DNA from: Sipunculus nudus
Taxonomy: Eukaryota > Annelida > Sipuncula > Golfingiida > Sipunculidae
Direction: 5' to 3'
DNA length: 64,000 nucleotides
NCBI GenBank assembly: GCA_026874595.1
Contig: CM049306.1
Span: forward strand, 84,906,142-84,970,141
The notes beneath the pieces were generated by a model. The model was not told the origin of the DNA and did no database searches. It was given only the letters and a program-made list of their open reading frames with translations. Below, piece by piece: positions 33,555 to 45,502 of this stretch (position 1 is its first letter; each line of letters opens with the position of its first letter). The position numbers were made by a program, and so were the translations under genes.

Positions 33555-36500
33555 ATGGTCGCCCATTTTGTTTGTGTGCTGTACACTGGCTTCATTGCTT
33601 ACGTAGCCAAGCCAGGGACAAGTGAGTGAATGCTTTGAAGCATCATTTGATATCAGTTTTGTAAACATTACTATATCACGGTATAAACAATATTGATTTA
33701 ATAATAATTATGTCAATACACTCTCCAGGTTACATAAGTTTTCGGCGTTTCTATGTTTTAATGGTATTACCATTATGACTAACATAACCTACTGTAGCAA
33801 ATTGCACTTTTTTTTACTTAATTTATTAATTTTACAACATATTTATTTGTCATTTAGTGTTTAAAAACAGCTGGTTAATATGACAGTTATCATGAAATCT
33901 AATGTTAGTCTTATTTTAGATGTATTTCTGATTATAACATTTTCACATGACTCAGACTACCTGAGTTTTCAAGAGTTGAAGGGTACGTGCTGGACTGTAT
34001 CTCACAGGGGGGGGGGGGGGGGGTGATTGGATCTCAAAGGGGGAATGGCTATAACCACATGATACCATCCCATCTCTGTCGAGTCCATTCATCATTACAA
34101 GTATAAGTTACCAGAAAAAATGTCTATGGACAATGTGTACACTATGATAAAAATAATTATACAAAGGATGTCCTCTTTAGTGCAGCTTATGGGGCGGAGT
34201 AGGATAAGGAGGGGTAAACCCCAGGAGGACTAATGACTCGACTAAACCTTAAAAGGGTCCATAAGCCTGGAAAATCAATTAGGACCCAAGCTTTATTAAA
34301 AGCTAAAAAGTATACATATGCTTATAGCCTTCTTGTGACCTTTTGCAGCACCTGTATTTTTTGTGCATTACTGTGACATGGTCCATTAATAGGAATTAAG
34401 TTACATAATATGATACATTCGTAGTGGCAAAGCACAATAATTGAACAGTACTTGGGCGGGGGTCATTGGCACACACCATCTTCCAGAATGGGTCCTTGTC
34501 TCACTTGAAAAGTTTTTGCAACAATATCAACCATTGCAGCTATGCCACTAGTACATGGCAGATTACCCAAATAATCCTGTCCATCTTGTGGACAGTACAG
34601 GTTTCAGCCTACTAAACTTCCTAGACCTATCAAGTCTTTGATGACTCTCAGAAGTTCTCTCCCAAGCATTAATCTGCTGCTGTTAAGTAATACAGCAATA
34701 GTCAGACCCAACATAATCATAATCATTGCCTAAATTTGTTTGCAATAACTATTTGCAAATACAGAAGTTCGACCAAATGATGCCAATAATTGGAGTGCCA
34801 AACCCTGCCAGACTGGAGAAGAGTAGCTGTGACAAGCTGTGACAACCTGACTCAGTAAGCAGTGATAATTGGGCTGGTAAGCCTGCTTGAGTAGTGATAC
34901 AAGCAATATTGAGGAATGCATCTCAGTGGTCTTCCATCATGTTGCATTCATATAGTGGTAAACAGCCCATAATCTTAACATTATACTATGAATGATGAAC
35001 TAACACAAGAGAATACATACCCACAACCCAAACTGAAACCCTGTCTCTATGGTAAAGAGTCATTTCCTGTATGGTCACGTACAAGTTGGCTTCTAATAAC
35101 CCGTGCAAGCCATGCCTGTATTCATGTGGTCAGAAAGTCAACTAACATGCTGAGGGGTTTACCAATATGCTGAGTTAAAAGGGAACTTTTCTCGCTCATG
35201 TTTGGGGTAGTTAGAAAGTTCACTAAAAATGCTAACAATAAGTTTGGTTTGTAAATTGACAGTGTACCTGTAGGCTATGAGGCATTGTCAAAAATGACAA
35301 AAATATTTGCATCCTCATGGGGCCTTTTAATGCATTCCACAGGCCTAAATGTAAAGACACTCTGACAGCCAGTAATCTGGTCCTAATGTCAGAGAAGATT
35401 GTAAATGGTCTAGCAACAATCTCTACTGAATCGCTATATATTCTTTCATTGAAATAACAAAAACAACTCTACATTCAAAGCCAGTAATTAAAGTACTTGG
35501 GTCCAATACTGAAACATATGCACTTTCTTTTACTCCTTAACTAGTATAGACTGGAACCAGCTACCAGAAGAAATTATTATTAGTAAAAGTGTCAGATGAA
35601 CAGTTTGAAGCAGCTGACTATCAGCTTATTATGACTAAGTCAAAATAGTAATTCATGCACACTACCTTCCCTGGAAGGTTATTGCTAATCAGTGAGAAAC
35701 CCTCCAAGAAAATAGATACAAATATTAAAAGCTTTATAAATTTAGATAGTTATATATCCAATTAAAAACAGATGAGCCCCTGGGAAATATATTGTTTCTC
35801 AATTTGTGTTTTCTGTTAAACTTAATTCAAATCCTTCATCACACCATGATAAAGTATTACTACAATTTTGCAAACTACTGTTGTAGTCCTCTATGTCTCC
35901 AGCTCCATGGAACACTGTGCAGAATTCTAATTTTAAAATAATATTTATTGATTGAATTGTGATCTTTTCAAGAATGATAATAATTGTCTTTTATTACTCT
36001 AAAGGGAATGTGTTATACTAGTTTACTGAACTCATCATAGTTGTAACACTACATTTGTTTTAGCACTCCTTCCACTTAAACACTGCTTTCTATGACACTA
36101 TTTTCTGGTTATCACCACCAGGGAACTTCAAGGCTTTGCTCAGGAGAGTACTGACCAATACTCAGCTCTCATTGTTAAGGACACTCCTCATACTATGTCA
36201 ACATCCTCAGTGGTGACTGACCTCATTGTAAGGAGGGTAATTTTGTACACCGTATATATATTTTGCTGTATATATAGATATATTTTAAGGCAATGTTTTC
36301 TTTTTTTCAGGTCTGTTCTCATGGCATCCGTTCCTGATGACCCTGGCGGTGAGTGTTATTTTTTGCTTTTATCTTTTGTTATATTCAAGAAAAAGTATCC
36401 AAACTGTAATTTTAATTTTTGCCAGTCATTGCCTCATAACATATTAGCATTACAAGTTACAACCACTAAAATATGCATTGGCAATATTGTGATGGGCCAC

Positions 36501-37291
36501 TATGCAAAACTATCACGAGAGGTCCAACCTGGTAGCATCATCTAAATATCCCTTAAAACCTGGGCACCTACACCAGTTGTGTTCCATGTGTTTATCACTG
36601 TGAAATGTGGATAATTCAGCTTAAGGATTGGGACTGATAGGGCTGAATATTACAATATTTAGTTTTGGTAAAGTGTAATAAATGTTTAATAAGGCATCTG
36701 TATCATAAAGCCTCTCATAATGTTTTCTGACTCTCTTTGGAAATTCATCTTGGGTTTATCATAATTGTTTTGTTGTCTTTATTTTAGTTCGCACTGTTGA
36801 TGACAGAGGGCATCCTGGTATTCTCCAGAGAGAGCTCCTTGATGACAAAGCTGAGTCATAAGACAAAGGTCCAGATTCACTGGGTGCTTCAGGGTGTTGC
36901 AGTTACAGCAGCATTTCTAGGATTCGCAGCAATATATTATAACAAAGTGTTGAATGATAAACCCCATTTTACAACATGGCATGGACTTGTGGGGGTCTGT
37001 ACATTATGTTACATAGCACTTCAAAGTGTTGGTGGTGCCTGTGTGAAATATTACAAGTACATGAAAGGTTTTAAGTTAGCACAGTTGAAATTGTACCATG
37101 CTACATCAGCCTTGGTAGCTTTCACCTTTGTGGCAATCAGCTTGTGGCTTGGCATGTCTTCTAATTGGTTCGTGACCAATGTCACAGGGACATCATGGTA
37201 TGCTTGTATGGCTTGTCCATCCATTCTGGCCCTCGTGGTCATGCAGCAAATTACCTCGGCATATTCACCAGTCCAGCAACACACCCACTGA
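33555..37291 (+). CDS. CYB561D2: CYB561D2-like transmembrane cytochrome b561 (three exons)
   Basis: Exons 33555-33621, 36311-36348 and 36788-37291 splice with phases 1 and 0 into 203 codons (202 residues). Cytochrome b561 proteins are multi-pass haem proteins passing electrons across membranes, typically from ascorbate to ferric iron or monodehydroascorbate; the D2 form is an ER/vesicular ferrireductase. All four haem-ligand histidines are present: H28 (SWHPFLM), H66 (QIHWVLQ), H100 (TWHGLVG) and H139 (LYHATSA). The motifs MTEGILVFS and GMSSNWF also fit CYB561D2. The ATG at 33555 has a good context (CAACATGG) with an in-frame stop upstream. The protein is about 20 residues shorter at the N-terminus than the human one, so an extra upstream coding exon cannot be excluded. 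CYB561D1 is the alternative name. Confidence 0.92.
33622..36310 (+). other. Intron 1 of the CYB561D2-like gene
   Basis: 2.69 kb, GTGAGT to TTTTCAG. It contains a poly-G run at 34007-34022 and otherwise no recognised repeat or exon. Confidence 0.75.
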
Positions 37292-38760
37292 TATCACTTA
37301 AACACTATGGTCATGCCATGCATTAAAAACATCTGGATTATTAATGGAGTCAATTTTATACTTTTATATCCCGGATTATATCTTTGAGATTCTTGCCAGA
37401 AGTGGGCTGTGAACATTGTAGTTTTTATTAGCTCTCATAATTACTGTTAAGTATCACCATCAGCTTAATATATCTGAAATGATCTATAATTATCAAATTA
37501 ACTGACGATTGAGGGGATGATGATTGTAATTATGCTGATGAGCCCCTTTTCAAGATCACCCATTATTTATCATTGGTAACACCATAATTTAATGGCAGCT
37601 TTTAATACCTGGCACATAAACGTTTGTAAATATACAGATCTCTGATGTTAATCTGATGAGGAAAGATCACTTGATAGCATGAATCGAGTCATATTTCTAT
37701 CTTTTTGTATGAATCATGTGAAGAGTAAATCTCTCTTACTTTTATAGAATAATTGTGATTAGAGTATTGATGAAGAAATAATGTGAGGATTACATACTTT
37801 CATTTGTCCTCATATCTTTTGATTTTTATTCATGTTACATGACATATGTATATAAAAAGTAAATGCTTAAATCCCAGATCACAGAAAGTGTTTAAATTTG
37901 AACTCTGACCTGTTTAACTGAATTTTATCTTGTTTTATGAGTATTGTTTAGGAATCAAACAGTCAGTTTTTTTAATTAGACGTTAGGTTGAATATACAAT
38001 GTATATACAATGTAGAGAAAACTTAGTTTAGTCAAATGTTTTTGAATTTAGGTGTTCAGAGGAAAAGGGTGATGGCAGAAATGATTTCAAATACAAGAAT
38101 GTTGACAAAAACAGACCCAATTAACCAGGGTTTTACATGAATTGTTCAGTAGTGTCACTTTTGCTAAAAGAACTTAAGAATGCACAACAAACCACCTAAA
38201 GGTAGGAGGAAAGTAATATTTATTTTGTCTTTGTATGTTGTGTACAGTTATCAGTTATCCTTGTGAACTTAATTTCTGCTACATTGAAGATCAAAAGATG
38301 AATGTCATTGGAGAACTGTCATAATATATGATATCCTATATTATCTTCACTTTAGGCATTCCTTGTATTGCACTTTGAACTTTGACAGAGTGATAAACAA
38401 ACTATTGTTTGTAGACTACACTGCTGTTTATTAATTTCTATTAAACAGCATATGTTGATGTGGCACTTTACAGACCCAGTGTGTACTTCTTGCTCTTATT
38501 ATGTTTAGTCATGATATTGTTAAAAGTTAAAAAGCGGTTTGTGAACTTATAGAATGTAATAGGTAATTTTTGTAATACATGCTGTTTTATAAAAAAAAAA
38601 TAGAATGTCATAGTATTTATAATCATCCTTCATTAAGTTCATTATCATTTTTGTGTGGTTTAGAGCTAAAGTTAATCACTTATTTTGCATCCAGTGATGA
38701 GTTAAGCATGGTGACCATGTTTTTCTTGAAATAACTGGTACAAAATAAAAAAAGGTATTT
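37292..38760 (+). other. Probable 3' UTR of the CYB561D2-like gene
   Basis: AT-rich and without repeats. The first AATAAA I see after the stop codon is at 38744-38749, which suggests a 3' UTR of about 1.45 kb. Earlier variant signals such as ATTAAA near 38438 are possible. Confidence 0.45.
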
Positions 38761-39151
38761 GGTTTGAAGAAACAGTTTTGCTATGAAGTTATGTAAAAGG
38801 GGTCCAATCACCTATAAAGCATGTTGAATGAACACAAAAATAGCTTCTTCCCTTTAAAATAAAGCTCTGCCTGCCAAAATATTGCCCTAAAACCGTTTGC
38901 TTACTCCTGTAAACGAGTGTTAAAAACAGTGGACTGAGGGCGATCACAGAGGTCAACATAGACACAGCCGGAGCCACAACACGTGTGAATCAGGAGATGA
39001 CTTGGCCCAAATAATGTTATACATGTTCCCGCTGGGTGAAACCCCACGTTTTGCTGGTCAACAGACACATTGGACTGTGTTGACCATCATACAGAGCCAT
39101 AACAAGGTGTCAAACAGCCGGGTCCGGGGTAGTTAGACTGTGTGCTCGGAT

Positions 39152-39354
39152 CAGGGGCGGATCCAGGATTTAGGAAAAGGGGGGGTCCAACCCAGGAAGA
39201 TAAATGAAAACCCCAAAAAAAAGGTTCCTCAGGTCTGAAAAAGGGGGGGTCCAGGCGGCAAAATTGTGTCTGAAGCCCTTAAAAAAACGTTTCTGATGAA
39301 AAAGGGGGGGGGGGGGGTCCGGAACCCCCCCCCCCCCCCCTGGATCCGCTTCTG
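39152..39354. mobile_element. hAT-like MITE with poly-G/poly-C interior
   Basis: Ends CAGGGGCGGATCCAGG and CCTGGATCCGCTTCTG are imperfect inverted repeats of about 16 bp, and the CAGGGGCGG start is typical of non-autonomous hAT elements. CGGAT occurs on both outer sides, but an 8-bp duplication expected for hAT is not evident. A truncated relative ends near 27848. Confidence 0.65.
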
Positions 39355-40808
39355 CGGATGGTTTTGCTGGGAAACTTCTGAATAAAGCAAACCTGAACTG
39401 ACAGTCTGAAAGAATAGGCATAATTTTACCCCTGATGATTTCCCTTTAAAAGCCTAGCATGTCCAAGTTGTTTAAACCCACCGTCATATTAGACAAGCAT
39501 TCTTAACACATTTGTCGGGGTATTTTATTTATTATTAGAACCACTTGCCACCCTGTAGAAAAAAGACAACACTTCTGGGTGTCAACTGCCTTTTATTATT
39601 GCCTTTGCTAGGAGGGTATGCTTTAGGGCCTTTTCCTTTGTGTATTTGTTCACAACATTACTCGCACAATTATGAATGGAATTCCATGAAGTTTTCAGGG
39701 CCCCTCAGGGAAGGATTTCCTGGAATATTCACAAATGTGCAGTCATATATGCCTTGTTGACCAGGGGGATATTGGCCGAATAAGTGAATGCAAACACTTA
39801 TGGAACATATGAACATTTCATATGATCAGCATTTCAAAATAATACCATTTCAGTTTTCAAGAAATCTGAAATTAGATGCAAAACATTTATATACAATTTA
39901 TTTGTCAGAATATTTACCTCTGAGTATAAACATATAGAAAACGGGTGAACATGTCCTTAAAACAAACTTCTGGCCTTTTTGCTTCGCTAAAGATGTATAT
40001 CAGCCTTAGATAGTATACAAAGTAGTATATATACTACAGAGCCAAAAATCGGTCTAATAGTAGCATTAGAATATAAATATAGGTCACTCTGTCCTAATGT
40101 GGGGTTATCCAAATTACCAACCCATTCTTAGGTTTAATGGTTAGAATTTATACTTCGCTAAGGATGAGATTTCTGACGTTCTTTAACCTGTGTATTTGCA
40201 GTCTAACTAAGAAAATATATATCACTGCAATATGTATTCAGGTCTCCTGAGTAATCTCGTCATATTTTCATGTGAAGCTGTAACTGCTACGATAAGAGGA
40301 TAAAATAATCCTATTGAACAAACCAATTATGGTCACTCTCAAAATCACAAGTAAAAATTGCATAAAAATTAATGAATTGCACAATCTTCGTCACGTGCCA
40401 AAATTCTCCCAAGGGCGACTTACCAAATGTCATGCCAGTATGTCAAACTGCTCTACGTAAAACCATTGTCGGTGGCTCCACCAGCCTTGTGTAAGGCTTT
40501 TCAAGACCTACGGACCGCAAAATGCCCGGCCAGTATTTCAAACAAAAGATGAAATATGTGTTTGTCACCTAAAATAGATGCACAGATGGACAACAAAGAT
40601 TGAAAGTGGCATCACCAGTCTTGTGTGCAGGATAAAGCTACCCAAGATCTGCGCTTATGGACTAGCGGTCAAAAGTTCCGCCCGATACATTAGACCACTT
40701 CAAATTTTAATTTTGACAAATTGGGCAATTTAAATTTTGATCATTAGGATTAGGTGGTCAACTAACCAGTTTGCATATTTGCAGATATCCCTTTGAGGCT
40801 TTCTCAAG
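39355..40808. other. Intergenic DNA with an old repeat remnant
   Basis: No exon found. At 40440-40680 lies a decayed relative of the 1.1-kb hairpin-end repeat (GTGGCTCCACCAG, then GTGGCATCACCAG, AAGCTACCCAAGATCTGCG). The rest is unremarkable AT-rich DNA. Confidence 0.45.
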
Positions 40809-41155
40809 CAGCGTTTCCATGTGCGCGTATATGCGTGAGAAAATAGGTGCGTTTCCATGTGCGCTTATGTGCGTATATGCGTGAAAAATTGGTGTGTTTC
40901 CATGTGCGCGTATATGAGTGAACTGGCAAACGTATATATTTGTACAGTGGATCAGTCAGGCCTTCCACAAAAAGATGGTGAAATGCCGTCATTTTATCCT
41001 GAATCCCTGAGTTCACGCAAACCCTATGCCTGAAAATCGCTCCTGTGGCGATTTTCACGCATATACGCTGCCGGACACATGGAAACACCCCAGTTACAAA
41101 CTCATATGAGCGATTTTTCTCGCATATATGCATATACGCGCACATGGAGACGCTG
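40809..41155. mobile_element. 347-bp foldback element
   Basis: The left end CAGCGTTTCCATGTGCGCGT and the right end ACGCGCACATGGAGACGCTG are inverted copies extending about 40 bp. The phrase GTTTCCATGTGCG is repeated three times within the left 110 bp, and once inverted near 41080. It has no coding capacity, as in MITE or foldback elements. Confidence 0.75.
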
Positions 41156-41500
41156 ATTAAGCTAGTCATCTTGATGCACTAGTTAATATTATACCCTAAT
41201 CTGTGTACTCTTTGTTCCTGTTTGTCAGAATTCTCAACTTAACATAAACTGTCCCAGTTTATAAAGCTTATAGGACTTGCTCTCGCTGATGGTGCCATAG
41301 ATCTGGCCCATTCGATGCAAAGGTTAAAAAAAATTCCTCCCACTAACAGAACCATCATAAACTTACTTTGCTAAATCGCAAAGCTTAGAAAATGTACTGC
41401 CACCTTGTGGCAAACTATATAACTGTAAAGTACGGCTCTCTAAAATAGCTGGAGCTGAGTTTAATACGTCTTTCTGACTTGCTCTTGTTGTATCCTAATA

Positions 41501-41722
41501 CTGGTTGCAGGTACTGCCACCTGAAGGAATTTATATAACAAATTCATCTACTTTGTTTCATCGGTCGGTCCATACTGGTTGCAGGTACTGCCACCTGAAG
41601 GAATTTATATAACAAATTCATCTACTTTGTTTCATCGGTCGGTCCATACTGGTTGCAGGTACTGCCACCTGAAGGAATTTATATAACAAATTCATCTACT
41701 TTGTTTCATCGGTCGGTCCACG
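41501..41722 (+). repeat. 74-bp tandem repeat, three copies
   Basis: Units beginning CTGGTTGCAGGTACTGCCAC recur at 41501, 41575 and 41649 with essentially no differences, implying a very recent expansion. The unit resembles a piece of the 1.1-kb hairpin-end repeat family (GCAGGT-x-GCCACC). Confidence 0.9.
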
Positions 41723-43534
41723 GGATCATGTTTTCCTTTTTAGCGAACCTGTGAGCTTATGGGATGGTGCGGCGTCGTCCGTCGTTGCATCGTGCATCGT
41801 TCGTCGTGCGTCATCTGTACGTTAACCATAGCTAACTCAAAAACGGCAGGAGTTAGCATCACCAAATCGGATTTTGTTTATTTTTCTCCAACTGCATTTT
41901 CTTAGATTTTATAGGGAAATAGCTAAAAAAAGCTGTAAAAATCTTCTTCTCCTAAACTTTCCAGCCAAATTATCCCATAATTCACAGAAATGATCCCTGG
42001 AACAATCTCTTTCAGGTTTGTTTGAATGGTACCGTTTGGAGATTTTAGGCCGAGTTACAGAAGCTTGAACTCATTCATCTGTCCAAAAAAAGCACACTAA
42101 ATTTTCAATCTCAGAAACGGCTAGAGCTATCATCACCAAATTTTATGCTAATGTTTGTCACATATGTCATATCTAAAATTGAGGTATTGTTGGCCTCACC
42201 TACATTGATCTGTTTGTACAAGCGAAAATGTAATGTTAGACTCTTCTAGCTTACACTCTGTTTAATGATGAAACTGTTAAGCTGATTGGTTTAAACTTTA
42301 CAAGAATTATTCTATGGTAGGGTTTTGCCCGTTATAAGAATAGATTGGGTAAATGCAGCTTTAAAAAAGTAGTGCTGCCAATTGATAAAAGGCTTTCTGT
42401 GTTTGAAAACAGGTTTGACAACATGCTGAGTTTAGCGGCCAAGTCAAGAGGTCCCTCAGTACAACCAGGTGGGGTCCAGACATCACCATTGCAACTGACC
42501 TGGCTCTGCCTGGTGTCTAGACGCAGAATGCCCAGATTAGAACTGTTGTAACTTTATCTTTTAACTGTTTGAAAAAAAAACTTGGTTCGCATTTTTAACG
42601 AATCTGTGAGCTTATGCAATGATGTGGCATCGTCCGTCGTCCGTCGTGCGTCATAGCTTTCTCAAAAAGGGCAGGAGCTAGCATCACCAATTTTTTTGGC
42701 AAAAAAATTTGTCATCTAAAAAATTCTATCGGATTTTGCTTATTTCTTGGCGAACTGCATATTCTTAGATTTTATAGGGAAGAAGCTAAAAACATTAAAA
42801 AATTTATTCTCCGAAACCATACTGCCAAATTGTCCGTTCATCTGTCCCAATAATTCTCCCTGGCAAAAAGAACATATTCGAAAAATCCTGACTGATACAT
42901 CCTAGTTTTAAAATTTCCTAGTCCGAAACTTGCAGTTCCAAAAACGTCCATTTTGCTGAAATCATAATAACTATGGAAGATATGCAGGACATAAGAGGAT
43001 CAATATTAAATTTAAAAAATAAACCTCCATTGATACTCTCAAACTTTGCACAGGTTCGCATTAGGCCTGTAGGCCTTGTTACATTTTTAGCAAACCATAA
43101 TAACTTATGACTTGGCAAGAATAAGCTAAGCAATACTCTTGGACATCTTCCCTTAATTCTCAATACTAATGTACAAGTACAACAATAGCATTATCTGCAT
43201 ACTCTACAGGGAATGTGGACGGAGAATCGAGCTTGACAATGTATATTTGGATAATTAAACATTCAATCCTTTCTAAGTTCACTAAACTATATCATAAAGT
43301 AATAATTAATACGAAAATTCAGTTATCATAGCAATGACAAGCAAGACTAAATAGACGTACTCGTAAGCAGTATGGTCACCTTGATCCCTCAAGACCCATT
43401 TTAAAGTGTGAATTTGACTCAGGATGCCAACAGAGATGTTCGTAAGGGGAGGTTCCACTGTATACGTCTTTTTTGTATATTTTGTGAGTAGCTCGTACAT
43501 GTATATATTTGTCTTTTTGATATATGACAGCTTT

Positions 43535-43700
43535 CCTTCTGCTGGACTCGAGGTGGATTCGGCCTGATTTCCCGAGTTCTTACCTCCGAGTACAGGTCCG
43601 AGTCCAGGACACTCGAGTCCAAGCCCGAGTCCCAAAAGTTGACCCAAGACGGCACTGCAAGTCCCGACTCGAATCTAAGTCCACACTCGAGTTCTCAGTC
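43535..43700. repeat. GAGTCC/GACTCG-rich block
   Basis: The hexamers CGAGTC, GAGTCC and GACTCG recur about a dozen times in 165 bp in both orientations, as in subterminal repeats of some TIR transposons. Boundaries are unclear. Confidence 0.5.
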
Positions 43701-44761
43701 ACTGGTCATCAGTGTCACACCTTGTTGGGCTTTATAGCCAATTAAAATTAATTAGTAATTTATGCCTTTTTCTGAAGTCAGTGATATTTAGCGGTATATA
43801 CCCTTAATTCCGACATCCCGATTTTCGATGAAGCGAGTTTCACTGCTTGATACACAATACGCATGGTTTCTTATAGATGGCGCTGCGATAGCCCCTTCAT
43901 GAATTCACGCTAAATTTCTCCATGTTGATTGGGGGGAAAAAAATAAAACCCCTTTGGACACATTTGGCACTGTTCCCGATACTTCAAGACCAAAAAACGG
44001 ACATTTTCGAGGTGTGACCACGGAGGAATTTCGTGACAAATGTCAAGTTCTTCGTCTGTCAGTTATGATATTGATGTCCATATGGGCCTGTACATGTCTA
44101 CCTGTATAGCCTTGAAACTTCCTTTTTTACCTTATAGTCAGTGAGCAGTGGACACTTCCCTTGACAAATTTCGGAAGGTTTCACTGCCGTTAGATAACCT
44201 TCGCACATTTTAAGTATATTTGTGCCTTTTTCATATGATCGGGACATATTTTGATAAACAAAATATCCTGGTCAGGGAATTATATTTTAAGATAAATACT
44301 TTCACATTAATGGTTAAGGCAGTTTTAACTATAAAGGTTCAGTGGTGTTGACGTGTGTAGTAATTAGATTTATACATCACTGCTTTGTAAAATGAAAAAT
44401 AAGTTTTAATTCTACAGGTTTATCATTTCTTAATATAACAATGAGGCCAAACAAAATAAATTGTTCTGCCAACCTAAGGGCTAAACATCAAGGAGCGAGC
44501 TGGTGGACAAAAAATGTAGAATTTTGCAAACAAATAACAAAAAACCCACAAAAACATGTTTCACACATTGAAATGGTGCATATTAACACAACAGTTATTT
44601 TAGTCTATTTTCCATGATATTTTATCATGAAAATTTTGAAGGAAATCTGATCAGGGCACTACAAGTATAGCTGTATTCCCTAGGACTTTTTTCTATCACA
44701 AAAAGTTCTTAAATTAGTAAAGGAAAAAATGGAATTGGTGGATTTATAAGTAAAAATAAAT

Positions 44762-44866
44762 AAGGAAAAAAAATAAAGGTTTGGTTCTCAGGCAACGCGC
44801 ACGTCAATTTAACCCCCCCCCCCCCCTTCCCATCCCGTGCCTAAGAACCATACTTTAATTTTATTT
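44762..44866. mobile_element. Internally deleted copy of the GGCC-ended MITE
   Basis: It begins AAATAAAGGTTTGGTTCTCA and ends CCTAAGAACCATACTTTAAT, the two inverted ends of the family at 51014-51354, with only a poly-C core between them. Confidence 0.6.
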
Positions 44867-45484
44867 TAAATGTCAGATTTATTGAAAGATTATTAATAGT
44901 GCTAATTTAAAGAACTATTAAAATTATGTATTAACAACCTGATATAGGTTATACCTCCAAATTAAATTATGAACCATAAAGTGTTTATTAAAATTTGACC
45001 CTGAGATAAGCTTCGAAACCCTTTTGTTGGTGGCGCCTTGTACATAGGCTGCTGTGAACTATTGTGCAGAACATTTGTATTGGTCAAATGAGCCAGGTGT
45101 TTTATTTTTGTTTTTTTTTCTCAAATTCTCGTGTTGCAGAAAGCTAAGACATATGAATTTATCATGTTATCCCTTGGTGGATCTGTATTGAAATAAGGAA
45201 AGGTTCTTTAATTTTCGTCGCAGCAACATATAAACTGATTTATTTACTTCAGTAGTATTAAATTTGAAAAAAGTATATGTACATGTAATATGTTGATCTT
45301 TTTAACATGTTTGCCCATCTGTCTAGAAGTGATGGTCAACATAATGAGAATGGTATATGTTGCAACAAGAATCAGTTCTGTTGCGCCCTCTTCCACAGGC
45401 TAGCAGTGGCGGCACCTGGTGTCTATTAGAGAGACTAGAGACCACTGTGAGCAGACACATGATCAGCGGAATACTGCTTTCGCG

Positions 45485-45492
45485 TGACGTAA
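45485..45492 (+). promoter_or_regulatory. CRE-like site before the GRIPAP1 start
   Basis: TGACGTAA, a CREB/ATF-type element, lies 11 bases upstream of the start codon and so probably in the 5' UTR or core promoter. Confidence 0.3.
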
Positions 45493-45502
45493 CAACAACA
45501 AC

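Larger units (their letters stand above)
41156..45400. other. Intergenic DNA between CYB561D2-like and GRIPAP1
   Basis: No exon recognised. Repeats present: a 74-bp triplication (41501-41722), two related stretches rich in CGTCCGTCGT and AAACGGCAGGAGTTAGCATCA-like sequence (41755-41900 and 42600-42700), a GAGTCC/GACTCG-rich block at 43535-43700 and a mini copy of the GGCC-ended MITE (44762-44866). Confidence 0.5.

Noticed and set aside
39152-39354. Clear 8-bp hAT target duplication
   Set aside because: Only CGGAT is shared by the two flanks; the 8-bp windows do not match, so hAT membership stays tentative.
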